64,000 bases of DNA, from NCBI GenBank assembly GCA_947589035.1, contig CANPYZ010000002.1, positions 1-64,000 of the forward strand, in the 5' to 3' direction. Both the position numbers and the translations under genes were made by a program. Under the pieces are notes generated by a model. It was not told the DNA's origin. It made no database searches and saw nothing but the letters and a program-made list of their open reading frames with translations. The stretch comes from an uncultured Clostridia bacterium. Its GTDB lineage: Bacteria > Bacillota > Clostridia > Oscillospirales > Ruminococcaceae. This document shows, in pieces, positions 17,474-26,556 of the stretch. Within the stretch, counting starts at the first letter, position 1. Each line of letters starts with the position of its first letter.

Positions 17474-19852
17474 TTATTCAAATTGCATAGTTTCCCGAAG
17501 TTTTCTGAAAATTTCCGCATCTAATTCTTCCCCGAATGCATAAAGCCCTTCATTCAGTCCGGTTTGTTCGGAAAAGTTGTCTTTTCTTCCGTGTAAAGAA
17601 GCTGCCTGTTCAGCGATTTGCTGAATTTCGAATGGCGTAAAATAACTATAAGCTAACCGCAAAGACGGCAGAATTTCCATAAAATTATCATAATCCATTT
17701 CAGAAAGAAGTGAATCTGTTAAATTCAGGAAATTTTTATCCATTAGTGCAATATCACGGGCAGTTTCAAATAAGCCTTTTAAATAAAAAGCCCCTTGTTT
17801 CTGAATGGACGGAATGCCTTGCAAATAACTTTGCATTGCCTGTTCAGCAGCTTGCAAATAATTTCCGTCGAGGGCGTAAAGTAAACCCATTACCGCACCG
17901 AAAACGGAAGGTTCTTTTTGTTCACGTTCGGAAAGAGTTTGTAAAGCGGATTTCAATTCTTCCTGACGTTCGGGGAAAACTCTTCCGGAAACGTTGTATA
18001 ATAATTTGCAAATGTGAATGCATTCCTGCGCTTGTTCCGGCTGTACTGCCCCCATAGAAGGAAGTAAGGCAATCAGTTTAGAAAAGCATTGTTCCATGTA
18101 AATGAAAATAGCATCGTCCTGAACATGATACAACGAACGGAGTTCGTGCAGCATGTCGAAATAATATAAGCCTTTCCCTAAAGAAAAGAAATCCCCGTCA
18201 TCAGATAAAACTTTTTCCATGAATAAAATATCTTCCGGCGAAAGTGTAATTCCCATTAAGAAACAATCTACGCTAACTTGTGCGATTTTTTCGCAGCGGT
18301 GTTCTTGATGAATTATTGCAGAAGCAACCGTCCGGCAGGCTTCTGCTAACGTTGAACCGTCTGTTGTATGGTCAACTAAGGCAGAATCTGTTTGCGGACA
18401 ACGGCAATATTTCCAAATTTCCCGCACACGGGAACGCCCTTTGTTAGCATGTAAATCAGAACCTTGCATCATTTGGCAGAAATCTGTCTGTAAAAAATTC
18501 ATCTGATGAAAGAAACGGCTTTTTTGTAAATCTTTCTCATTAGCGAACGGGGAAAGTTCCGTTTCTTTTGGAACAACAGTATCTGCTTTTAGCCGGAATA
18601 AATGACAAAATTTTTCAAAATCAGCAATTAAAGGCGGAATGTGGTTTGTATTTCCGATATGTCCGACAGCGTCACCAGTTGCCAGGCGAGATAAAATTTC
18701 TAACGGCAATGAAGAAGAAGCGGTTTTTTCACCTTTAATGAATGCACTGATTACGCCGTCATAAATTTCGAAAATTCCTGGTTCAGGACTGTTCCGGAGT
18801 GCGGCAAGCCCTTCCGCTAAAGAATAAGCGGAAGTAATATCTGAAATCGAAATGGGAATATCTTTTTTTGCGCTTTGTTTGGCGGTTAATGTTAGAAAAG
18901 TTAATGCCTGCTGCTGATAAATTGTTTCAGGAGAATCAGAAGAAGCGAGATTTTCAGAAATTTGGTCGTAAAAATAAGGGTGCATCATTCCGGAGGCGTA
19001 CCCTCTGAGGGCATCGGCTGCCTGATAAGAATACGCTATTGGATAGCAATTCTGAATTTCTTCCGTGAATTTATGTAATTTTACCGGTTTAACAGGAGAA
19101 TGCAATAAATCCGCTAATCCGGAAGAATGAAAACCTCCCGTGACAACAAGAATTTTCTTGTAATTTGGCATAGCCTCCTGAATGCGAAATGCCATGTGCC
19201 GTTCACGGACGGAACAACCGTCATTGTCAAGTTCTTCCTGTGGGGTATCCTGACGGGCTAAAAGGCAATACATGTACATTTGCTGAATGAATTGTTCTGT
19301 GGAAAGTCTTAAACCGGAAATTTCAAAATATTTTTCCCAAAATTCATCGAAATTCCGGAGATTTGTTTTTTCACAAAGTTTCTGATAGAACTGACTTTTC
19401 ACTAAATACGAATCATCAGCGTAATTTTTCGGCTGGTGATTGCTGTGAATTAAAATTTCACTATAGGGCAAATCAATGAATTTTGCCGGAATGTGAAAAT
19501 TTTTCGCTTCTTTCATGGCGGTATATTCCGGAGAAGCGTTCAGGAACGGATAATAACAGTGATAATCTTCCGCCTGTTCGGAAACATATTTTTTCTTATC
19601 TTTGTAAAAATAATAAATCGCCGCAGGGAGAGTTGTTTTTTCATCGGTCAGAACGGGAATTAACTCATTCGCATTTTCAGGACCTTCAATGAAAACAATT
19701 TCCGGCTGGTAAAGTGCAAACGCTTTCCGAAGGTGATAGCTGCAAACGGGGCTGTGATGTCTGACCGGAAAGAAAATCACTTGCTGTGTCCATGCAAAAG
19801 GAATGCGTTCAGCAATTTCCTGTTGAGAAAAAAGAAGTTCCATAGAGTTCAC
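17474..19852 (-). CDS. DUF5682 protein, YehM-like
   Basis: 792 aa. The N-terminus holds the DUF5682 signature: IFFPVRHHSPVCSYHLRKAF near residue 27 and IVFIEGPENANELIPVL near 55, followed by a VVTGGFHSSGL motif near 225. These resemble the TraB/erythromycin-esterase-like fold, where conserved His and Glu residues form the putative active site. The C-terminal half is a helical region with repeat-like helices. The YehM homologue of E. coli has about 760 residues. It is encoded 20 nt upstream of the VWA gene, as expected for this set. Enzymatic activity is unproven. Confidence 0.87.
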   Translation of the reverse strand: MNSMELLFSQQEIAERIPFAWTQQVIFFPVRHHSPVCSYHLRKAFALYQPEIVFIEGPENANELIPVLTDEKTTLPAAIYYFYKDKKKYVSEQAEDYHCYYPFLNASPEYTAMKEAKNFHIPAKFIDLPYSEILIHSNHQPKNYADDSYLVKSQFYQKLCEKTNLRNFDEFWEKYFEISGLRLSTEQFIQQMYMYCLLARQDTPQEELDNDGCSVRERHMAFRIQEAMPNYKKILVVTGGFHSSGLADLLHSPVKPVKLHKFTEEIQNCYPIAYSYQAADALRGYASGMMHPYFYDQISENLASSDSPETIYQQQALTFLTLTAKQSAKKDIPISISDITSAYSLAEGLAALRNSPEPGIFEIYDGVISAFIKGEKTASSSLPLEILSRLATGDAVGHIGNTNHIPPLIADFEKFCHLFRLKADTVVPKETELSPFANEKDLQKSRFFHQMNFLQTDFCQMMQGSDLHANKGRSRVREIWKYCRCPQTDSALVDHTTDGSTLAEACRTVASAIIHQEHRCEKIAQVSVDCFLMGITLSPEDILFMEKVLSDDGDFFSLGKGLYYFDMLHELRSLYHVQDDAIFIYMEQCFSKLIALLPSMGAVQPEQAQECIHICKLLYNVSGRVFPERQEELKSALQTLSEREQKEPSVFGAVMGLLYALDGNYLQAAEQAMQSYLQGIPSIQKQGAFYLKGLFETARDIALMDKNFLNLTDSLLSEMDYDNFMEILPSLRLAYSYFTPFEIQQIAEQAASLHGRKDNFSEQTGLNEGLYAFGEELDAEIFRKLRETMQFE

Positions 19853-19859
19853 CTTTCTG

Positions 19860-20531
19860 TTAAAGTTTAAATTTTTTCGGAATGTCCTGAAATGGAAAAT
19901 GTTGATATTTATAATCTGTCAGAAGAAGTTGTGCAGTATAATTTTTCCGGTCAATGGCGTAACGAATTAACGAATCAATCGCCGATTCAGGAATTAAAGC
20001 AAGTAATTGCTGTAAATTTTCCGTTTGTTTCGTGTCAATCAGAAATTCACACATTGGGGAAATGGCTTTTTTGAAACGCTGAGAAACTTTTTCATCATCG
20101 GGATAATTCTGATATAGGGCTAAATTAAGCGGATATTTTAAATATTTCGGCAGACTGGAGCGTAAATTTTTCTGCGCAATGGCTTTCATCATTACAGGAA
20201 GATAAGTTTTTGAATGCCCGCCAGCCGAAACGGAAAAAGAAAACGACTTCCAACAAAGTTTTTCCAATTGTGTACAGTCCTGAAAAGCATATTCAGAAAT
20301 AGTTTCTATGCCTTGCGTAATATGCACTTCCCTGAGGGAATAACAATAATGAAATGCTTTATCTTCAATGATTTGCACGCTTTCAGGAATGATTACCACT
20401 TCCATATCATTCACCCGAAAAAATGACTGTCGTCCAAGAATAGTGATTCTGTCCGGAATGATTACTTTTTTCAAAGGTTCATCTTCTCGATACCGATATA
20501 GCAATTTTTCGTGAAAAATTTGAAAACTCAT
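19860..20531 (-). CDS. BspA-like leucine-rich-repeat protein in the Yeh-like operon
   Basis: 223 aa, no signal peptide, so cytosolic. Residues 20-95 are three LRR_5 (BspA-type) repeats with the pattern IPDRITILGRQSF, IPESVQIIEDKAFHYC and ITQGIETISEYAFQDC. The C-terminal 110 residues are helical with ankyrin-like spacing (LLALIPESAIDSLIRYAID, YTAQLLLTDYK). Most BspA-like repeats known are on secreted proteins; here the protein sits between the AAA ATPase and DUF5682 genes of the operon (7 nt and 16 nt spacing). It could be a recognition or scaffolding subunit; function unknown. Confidence 0.8.
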   Translation of the reverse strand: MSFQIFHEKLLYRYREDEPLKKVIIPDRITILGRQSFFRVNDMEVVIIPESVQIIEDKAFHYCYSLREVHITQGIETISEYAFQDCTQLEKLCWKSFSFSVSAGGHSKTYLPVMMKAIAQKNLRSSLPKYLKYPLNLALYQNYPDDEKVSQRFKKAISPMCEFLIDTKQTENLQQLLALIPESAIDSLIRYAIDRKNYTAQLLLTDYKYQHFPFQDIPKKFKL

Positions 20532-20547
20532 GTCAAAATCCTTTCCG

Positions 20548-21663
20548 TTATTTCAGGAAAGAAGCCGTTTCATAATAGGCTTTCCAGATACCGCCGAATT
20601 TGGCACTTTTCTTTTTGACGGAAGTTCTGAAGTAAGTTTTGAGTTGTTCGAGGTCGTCACGGGATTCCTTACAAACTGCGCCGAGTAAATTTTCAGTCAG
20701 AACAGGTAATTCAATTATTCCGTTGCCGTAATACCACGCATGGCAAACAGTCTGATAGAAAACGGAAACGGCTTCCGCTGTACTCATTACGGCAGAAGGC
20801 TTGTCAATTCTTGTTCCCTCTGCGGTAATGCCTTCTCTTAATTCGTGATAAGTGACGGCGAGTAATTCTGCAACGTCCGAATTGATTTCACAGTCAATAT
20901 GACCATTTTTAGCTAAATCATTCGCTTCCCGAATGATAATTTCTTTTTCAAGGCGAACATCACGAACAGGGGAAACTGTTTCAAAATTGAATCTTCTTTT
21001 CAGTGCGCCGGACATTTCATTCACGCCTTTGTCACGAGTATTTGCCGTTCCGATAATGTTAAAACCGGATTTTGCAAGAATTAAGCCTTCATCGCCGAGT
21101 TCCGGAATAGTTAAAATCTGGTCACTCATTACAGAAATTAAGCTATCCTGAATTTCGGCAGGCGTTCGGGTAATTTCTTCAAAACGGGCGAAAATGCCTT
21201 CTTCCATGCCAATCAGTAAAGGCGACGGAACGAGAGCTTCATGGCAGGGACCTTTAGACAGCAGTAACGCATAATTCCAGCTATATTTAATCATATCTTC
21301 TGTTGTTCCGGCAGTTCCCTGAACTGTATTTGTACTTTTTCCGCAAATGGCTGCGGAAAATAATTCAGAAAGCATTGTTTTTGCTGTGCCGGGTTCGCCG
21401 ACAAGCATTAAACCACGATTTCCGGCAAGGGTAATAATACAGCGTTCCACGAGTGCATCATTACCGTAAAATTTCCGGTTAATTTCCATTGTTTCTTTTG
21501 TTTCGGGGTTAATGGCTTTACCGCCGAGAATAAATAATCTGACGGATTTCGGGGAAAGCTGCCAATTTTCCGGCTTTTTGTTCAGTTTGTCGGCAGCTTT
21601 GAGAAATGCTAACTGTTCCGCATAGCGGATTTCTACAGGGGGTTTAATAAAATTCTGTTCCAT
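20548..21663 (-). CDS. MoxR-type AAA+ ATPase, YehL-like
   Basis: 371 aa, near the E. coli YehL length. Walker A is GEPGTAKT near residue 117, the Walker B region is ARFEEITRTPAE near 180, sensor 1 is NIIGTANTRDKG near 225 and the arginine finger region is SGALKRRFNFE near 243. These mark the MoxR/RavA branch of AAA+ ATPases, which remodel protein complexes together with VWA partners. It is the only energy-coupled motor in the operon. ATG at 21663 follows AAGGAG closely. Confidence 0.92.
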   Translation of the reverse strand: MEQNFIKPPVEIRYAEQLAFLKAADKLNKKPENWQLSPKSVRLFILGGKAINPETKETMEINRKFYGNDALVERCIITLAGNRGLMLVGEPGTAKTMLSELFSAAICGKSTNTVQGTAGTTEDMIKYSWNYALLLSKGPCHEALVPSPLLIGMEEGIFARFEEITRTPAEIQDSLISVMSDQILTIPELGDEGLILAKSGFNIIGTANTRDKGVNEMSGALKRRFNFETVSPVRDVRLEKEIIIREANDLAKNGHIDCEINSDVAELLAVTYHELREGITAEGTRIDKPSAVMSTAEAVSVFYQTVCHAWYYGNGIIELPVLTENLLGAVCKESRDDLEQLKTYFRTSVKKKSAKFGGIWKAYYETASFLK

Positions 21664-21689
21664 AAATAAAAACTCCTTATTAATTTATT

Positions 21690-22241
21690 TTAATTGGCAT
21701 CATCATATATAACATTTTCCGGAAAGGAAATTTCCTCCGGAAAATGACAGCCGGCAAAAGCGAATTTCCGGATAATTTTAACCGTTTCCGGAAGATGAAG
21801 AGTGAATTTTCCGGCAGGACAGCAATATAATTCCGTTACGGCTTTATTATAAAGTACGCCATCTATAGAAGTGAAACAGGGGTTTCGTTCGTCAACGTGA
21901 ATTGCCTGTAAAGCATCACATTCAGCGAATGCGCCTGCGCCAATGTGGCTGACATGTTCGGGAATGGTGACATTTTCCAAAGATTTACACCCCCAGAAAC
22001 AAGCCTGTCCGATATATTCTAAACGTTCGGGAAGATGAATTTCCGGAATAGTTTCACAAAATTCAAACGCACGATATTCTAAATGCGTTAAAGATTCAGG
22101 TAATTGAACGGATTGCAAAGTATTCCAGCCCCGAAAAGTACAGTGCCGGATTCGGGTAATGCCTTCCGGCAAACAAATTTGAAATTCGTTCAATTCGCTG
22201 GAATAGCCTTGCAAAACGTCACGACAAATAAGCAGTTGCAT
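21690..22241 (-). CDS. BspA-like leucine-rich-repeat protein, first gene of the Yeh-like operon
   Basis: 183 aa made almost wholly of LRR_5 repeats: LPEGITRIRHCTFRGW, LPESLTHLEYRAFEFC, LPERLEYIGQACFWGC, IPEHVSHIGAGAFAEC and LPETVKIIRKFAFAGC. A conserved Cys or aromatic residue closes each repeat. There is no signal peptide or anchor. It is the promoter-proximal gene (TATAAT on the minus strand at 22283-22278, GGAGG before the ATG), so it would be the most highly made subunit. Repeats of this kind usually form a binding surface. Paralogous in type to the gene at 19860. Confidence 0.82.
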   Translation of the reverse strand: MQLLICRDVLQGYSSELNEFQICLPEGITRIRHCTFRGWNTLQSVQLPESLTHLEYRAFEFCETIPEIHLPERLEYIGQACFWGCKSLENVTIPEHVSHIGAGAFAECDALQAIHVDERNPCFTSIDGVLYNKAVTELYCCPAGKFTLHLPETVKIIRKFAFAGCHFPEEISFPENVIYDDAN

Positions 22242-22333
22242 AAAAATTCCTCCAGTGACAAAATAGATTCTGCATTGATTATAACATATTTGTTATTCAA
22301 AAATTTCACAACTGGAAAAATTTTTAAAAAAAT

Positions 22334-25078
22334 TTATTTTTCGGTGTCGTTCAATTGTGTAGCATCAAGCGCATCAGAAACAAGAACGAAACGCATTTCC
22401 TGCATATTCAAGCCATTTTGGGCGAAATGCAACCGCATAGAAATATATTTTGAAAACAAGGGAATTTTTTTCAAAAAGGAAACAGGCTTTCCATTTGTTC
22501 CGTTCCATGTGAAAGTGCCGCTTGCCGTTCCCATGCTGAATAAAGTCACTGCCATTTGTGCGAGGGGGCTTTGTGTGCTTGAGGCAGTTAAAGTAATTTC
22601 ATACCATGCAGGCGTTTGTAAATTTAACGTGAAACAATAGTCGGAATTTTTCGTTGTGGGAATATGACGTAAATCTAACGTGAATGTTTCATTAACGGAA
22701 TAAGTTGCCACTGGTGTTAAATCAGGTTTATCCTGTTCCGGCTGATGAAGAATTTTCATTTCGGGTTCTTCATGAAGTAAGCGTTTCATGGCATTGGTAT
22801 GCATTAAGAAAGAACAAATATGGGCAGCATTTCTTTGCAGTTCCGCACGGGTTAAAGAATGATTCTGAAGCGAAACAAGCAGGTCATCTTCATGTTCGGC
22901 ACAGTCGGCGCATACCATGTAAAGGTCATTTTGCGCACGAACCATAGCGGAAAATTTTGTTTTGTCGGGGGCTTGTCGGTTTTCGTTTAAATTCGCCCAC
23001 CAGTCAGTCATGACAATTCCGGTGAAATTCCATTCTTTGCGGAGAATTTCGGTGCATAAATCGTAATTGCAAGCCGTCCAGATTCCGTTGACTGCGCCGT
23101 AAGTCGTCATAATTGAATCAGCATGACCTTCTTTGACAGCAATTTCAAATCCCCGAAGGTAAATTTCCCGCAATGCCCGTTCAGAAATGACGGAATTTAA
23201 AAAATGCCGGTTTGTTTCCTGATTATTTCCGCAAAAATGTTTTAATGTTCCAGTAACGCCGGACTGGTGAAGACCGTTTAATTCAGCAGAAGCCATAATT
23301 CCTGTTAAAAGCGGGTCTTCTGAAAAATATTCAAAATTTCTGCCGTTGAGGGGGTGACGGTGAATGTTCATTCCAGGAGCTAACAAACAGTCAATATGAT
23401 GCACACACATTTCTAAACCGACATTAACGAATAAATTTTCGATTAAATCGGGGTTGAATGTGGAAGCTAACATTGTTCCAATCGGTAAACTGAATGCTTT
23501 CGTTCCGCAATCCATGCGCAAACCGGAAGGACCATCTGCACAGCACGCCGCCGGAATGCCATAATTTTTCAAAGCGTTTGTGACACCGCCGAACGCAGAA
23601 GCCGTTCCGGCAGTCACGGCAGGGCTTCCCATGCCTTCACCACGGACAATCTGACAAAGTTCTTCATCAGAAAATTGTGCAATAAATTCCTGCATAGTGA
23701 CATTTCCGTGAAGAACGTCCGCAAGAACGGAATGTTTTTCCGTCGGGGGAAATTCTTCTGGTAAAGTTTCAGCAATTCGTTTTTGTTCGTCATAATTTAA
23801 TAACGGAACAGGTTCAAATTGATGTTTTTGATTTGTCATGCGCTGGAAATTTTCCACAGGGGGCATAGCCTGACGGCGTAAAGGGCTTTTAACCGTTTCA
23901 GGAATTTGAATAAATGCTTCCGCAGTGGCATTCCGGACATCTGTTCCGACATAAAATGTATATGTTCCGGATTCAAGAATATCACAATGCTGCTGTTCAT
24001 CGTAGGAAACAGGCGGAATTAACGGAATAATTAAATTTTGCGATTCGTTCGGCTGAAGTAGTTTTGTTTTCTGAAAAGCCGTTAGCACCCGTGCAGGCTT
24101 GTGTAATTTTCCTTCAGGAGCCTGACAATAAATTTGCACAACTTCTTTTCCGGAATATTTTCCAATATTTTTCACCGTTAGCCGGAGGAAAATTTTTTCT
24201 TCTTCAGAAAACCAGTCATGACACTGAATTTGAAAATTCGTGTAGCTTAAGCCATAGCCGAACGGGTAACGGACTTTTTCTTTTGCCATTGTTTCAAAAT
24301 ATCGATAGCCGACGTAAATATCTTCTTTGTAAAAATTATCATTTTTTCCGCCGAAATATTGGTCAGAAGGGTAATCCGAAACAGAAAACGCAATCGTATC
24401 CGGCAATTTTCCGGAAGGGGAAATTTCGCCGGTTAAAACTTTCGCTGTACCTGTTCCGCCAATCATACCGCCCTGCCAGATATACGCCACTGCATCAGGA
24501 GAATAATTTTCAATGAATTGCATGTCAATTAAATTTCCGGTATTCAGCAGAATAATTGTTTTTTCGAAATATTTTCGGGTAAGAGCAAGCATGTGATTTT
24601 CTTCATCAGTGAGTAAGAAAGAGCCTTTTTCAAGGGAATTATCCTGTTCTTCTCCGGCAGTTCTGCCAATTAAAATAACAGCAGTTTTTACCGTTCGGGA
24701 AACTTCTTCCACGAGGGATTCTTCGAGAAACATTTCCTGTTGTGACCATGGTTCAGCACTCCAGCCTGTTCCGAAATCGTAAGGGTGCGAATTGTCCCAT
24801 TGCTGATAGGCTTGTAAAAGTTTCTGATTCAGTTTTATTCCGGCATTTTGCAAGCCTTCCGGAATGCTGACTACATGGGAAACGTTGACCATTCCGCCTG
24901 AACCCGTTCCGGATTTGTAATAATGAAACTGGATTCTTCCGAATAAAGCAATTTCTTCCGAACGGGAAAGCGGAAGTGCATGATGTTTATTTTCAAGTAA
25001 AACAATTCCCTCAGCGACAGCCTGTATGGCAGTATTAAGGTAATGTTGCCAGTCAAGAATTTTTTCTGTTTTCATCAT
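22334..25078 (-). CDS. Glycoside hydrolase family 3 enzyme, domain-permuted beta-glucosidase type
   Basis: 914 aa, no signal peptide, so intracellular. The order is reversed from common GH3: the GH3 C-domain comes first (EGIVLLENKHHALPL, IALFGRIQ, then GETAGEEQDN-type and LLNTGNLIDM), a fibronectin III-like domain follows near 275-390 (KEVVQIYCQAP), and the TIM-barrel N-domain ends the protein (GAVNGIWTACNYDL, FTGIVMTDWWANL near 700 with the nucleophile Asp). This permutation is established for beta-glucosidases of Ruminococcus albus and Butyrivibrio. A final beta-sandwich of about 110 residues (SVNETFTLDLRHIPTT) follows. It is encoded 2 nt behind the ADP-ribosylglycohydrolase and likely completes cello-oligosaccharide breakdown. 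Confidence 0.92.
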   Translation of the reverse strand: MMKTEKILDWQHYLNTAIQAVAEGIVLLENKHHALPLSRSEEIALFGRIQFHYYKSGTGSGGMVNVSHVVSIPEGLQNAGIKLNQKLLQAYQQWDNSHPYDFGTGWSAEPWSQQEMFLEESLVEEVSRTVKTAVILIGRTAGEEQDNSLEKGSFLLTDEENHMLALTRKYFEKTIILLNTGNLIDMQFIENYSPDAVAYIWQGGMIGGTGTAKVLTGEISPSGKLPDTIAFSVSDYPSDQYFGGKNDNFYKEDIYVGYRYFETMAKEKVRYPFGYGLSYTNFQIQCHDWFSEEEKIFLRLTVKNIGKYSGKEVVQIYCQAPEGKLHKPARVLTAFQKTKLLQPNESQNLIIPLIPPVSYDEQQHCDILESGTYTFYVGTDVRNATAEAFIQIPETVKSPLRRQAMPPVENFQRMTNQKHQFEPVPLLNYDEQKRIAETLPEEFPPTEKHSVLADVLHGNVTMQEFIAQFSDEELCQIVRGEGMGSPAVTAGTASAFGGVTNALKNYGIPAACCADGPSGLRMDCGTKAFSLPIGTMLASTFNPDLIENLFVNVGLEMCVHHIDCLLAPGMNIHRHPLNGRNFEYFSEDPLLTGIMASAELNGLHQSGVTGTLKHFCGNNQETNRHFLNSVISERALREIYLRGFEIAVKEGHADSIMTTYGAVNGIWTACNYDLCTEILRKEWNFTGIVMTDWWANLNENRQAPDKTKFSAMVRAQNDLYMVCADCAEHEDDLLVSLQNHSLTRAELQRNAAHICSFLMHTNAMKRLLHEEPEMKILHQPEQDKPDLTPVATYSVNETFTLDLRHIPTTKNSDYCFTLNLQTPAWYEITLTASSTQSPLAQMAVTLFSMGTASGTFTWNGTNGKPVSFLKKIPLFSKYISMRLHFAQNGLNMQEMRFVLVSDALDATQLNDTEK

Positions 25079-25080
25079 AA

Positions 25081-26076
25081 TCAGTCCTTTTTTGAATATA
25101 ATCGTTCAGCAACGGAAAGAAGTAAATCATATAATTCCAAATTTTGCTGATATTTTTGCGGAATGCCGGAAAGACCGAGTTTTGCGCCGAGTAAATTTCC
25201 GGCAATTGCTCCTGTGGAATCACTGTCGCCGTTATGGTTGACCGCTGCACGGATACACAAATCAAAATCCTGTTCGAATTTAGCAGCGCAATAAATCGCA
25301 ATAGCGAGTGCTTCTTCACCAACCCAGCCTTCACCGAGAACGGAAAAAGCCTGTTCAACGGTTTCTTCAGAATTAGCGAGTTCGAGTGCATTTTGAATAA
25401 TTTCCACGAAATCCGGAAGAAAATCATTCGACGGGAATAATTTTCTCACTGCGTGTAAAGCCGTATACCCTGCGCCCCGAATATCATAATTTTCCTGAAG
25501 AATTAAATGAATCATTCCTGAAAACATTCCGGCAGGTATCCAGCCGAGGGAATGCCCGTGAGTAATTGCAGCGGCTTTTGCGCCGAGTAAAATGGTTTCC
25601 TCAAGGGAAATTCCGGTAATCATGCCAATTGGAGCAGTACGCATGACACCGCCGCAGCCTTTACTTTGATTGATGGAATTTTCAAGCGTACCCTTTCCGC
25701 CGTCACGGAGCGCATTCAGGCAAGTCATTCCGGCAGCTCTGTTGCAAAATAATTCCGGAACGTTTAACGGTTCTAATATTTGTACTTCGTGCATAGAATG
25801 AATTTGTGTGCTGTACCAATCCAAATAGGCTTTCCGAATGGAAGGAAGATACTTTTCGGGCGAGTCCGCATGAAGTATTCCGGAAGCCGTGAATAATGTC
25901 ATTTGCGTATCATCGGAAAATAAAGCTTTTCCGTCATGCAGAACATATTCAGTAATGCCATTTTCCCCGAATTTCTTCAGAATTTGTCTTTTTCTTAGAA
26001 ATTCGACTGCATAACCGAGTGCATCACCGGATGCACCGCCAACGAGACAGCCTTTGTAATTGTCCATACTAAACAT
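25081..26076 (-). CDS. ADP-ribosylglycohydrolase family protein
   Basis: 331 aa. The motifs of the DraG/ARH fold are present: GCLVGGASGDALG near residue 10, FSDDTQMTLF near 55 and NHNGDSDSTGAIAGNLLGA near 275, which supply the acidic residues that bind two Mg ions. Such enzymes remove ADP-ribose from proteins or cleave related ADP-ribosyl compounds; the substrate here is unknown. ATG 26076 has AAAGGA upstream, and an upstream in-frame start would lie across the promoter. First gene of an operon with the GH3 enzyme. Confidence 0.92.
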   Translation of the reverse strand: MFSMDNYKGCLVGGASGDALGYAVEFLRKRQILKKFGENGITEYVLHDGKALFSDDTQMTLFTASGILHADSPEKYLPSIRKAYLDWYSTQIHSMHEVQILEPLNVPELFCNRAAGMTCLNALRDGGKGTLENSINQSKGCGGVMRTAPIGMITGISLEETILLGAKAAAITHGHSLGWIPAGMFSGMIHLILQENYDIRGAGYTALHAVRKLFPSNDFLPDFVEIIQNALELANSEETVEQAFSVLGEGWVGEEALAIAIYCAAKFEQDFDLCIRAAVNHNGDSDSTGAIAGNLLGAKLGLSGIPQKYQQNLELYDLLLSVAERLYSKKD

Positions 26077-26112
26077 ATGAAAATTTCCTTTCTGAAATAG
26101 AATTTTGATATT

Positions 26113-26141
26113 ATTATAGCATATCCAACCTGAAAAGTCAA
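26113..26141 (-). promoter_or_regulatory. Promoter of the ADP-ribosylglycohydrolase-GH3 operon
   Basis: Minus strand: TTGACT (26141-26136), 17-bp spacer, TATAAT (26118-26113), with TGC before the -10. Confidence 0.8.
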
Positions 26142-26208
26142 TATTTTTACAACGAACAAAAAGTGTTGATTTGTTCATGAAAATTTTACAAAAATATTCA
26201 AAACAGAC

Positions 26209-26237
26209 TTGAAATTCTGTCGGAAATATGCTATACT
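26209..26237 (+). promoter_or_regulatory. Promoter of the small secreted-peptide gene
   Basis: TTGAAA (26209-26214), 17-bp spacer, TATACT (26232-26237). It faces away from the minus-strand promoter about 70 bp upstream. Confidence 0.75.
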
Positions 26238-26271
26238 ATAAATAGATTAAACGTTTAAGGGGGTTCTGAGG

Positions 26272-26466
26272 ATGAACTTTCAGAAATTAGCGGAATTATT
26301 TGCAGCAGCGGTGATTGTCATTAATTCTTCACCAGTTCTTTCCGTGCCAACAGGAGAGACAATAATGCAGAATGCGGAAATGTATTCCGGAACGGTCGAC
26401 AAAGCGAATCAGGACGGGGCAGTCATCGTGGAACAACTGTCCGGAGAGGAGGACGGAGAAAAATAA
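26272..26466 (+). CDS. Small hypothetical protein with a signal-like N-terminus
   Basis: 64 aa, with its own promoter, an AAGGGGG ribosome-binding site and a terminator, so it is probably real. The N-terminus (LAELFAAAVIVINSSPVLS) is hydrophobic and signal-like with a possible cut after VLSVPT; the C-terminal half is acidic (QLSGEEDGEK). No family recognised. It could be a small exported peptide. Confidence 0.6.
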   Translation: MNFQKLAELFAAAVIVINSSPVLSVPTGETIMQNAEMYSGTVDKANQDGAVIVEQLSGEEDGEK

Positions 26467-26513
26467 TTATTTCCATAACGTTTGATAAGTAAAATTTAAT
26501 TCCCAACGAATAA

Positions 26514-26549
26514 AAAAATGGTACATCATAAAGATGTACCATTTTTATG
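26514..26549. terminator. Bidirectional terminator after the small gene
   Basis: AAAAATGGTACATC and GATGTACCATTTTT arms with a short AATAAAG-like loop; serves both converging genes. Confidence 0.88.
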
Positions 26550-26556
26550 GTAAAAT

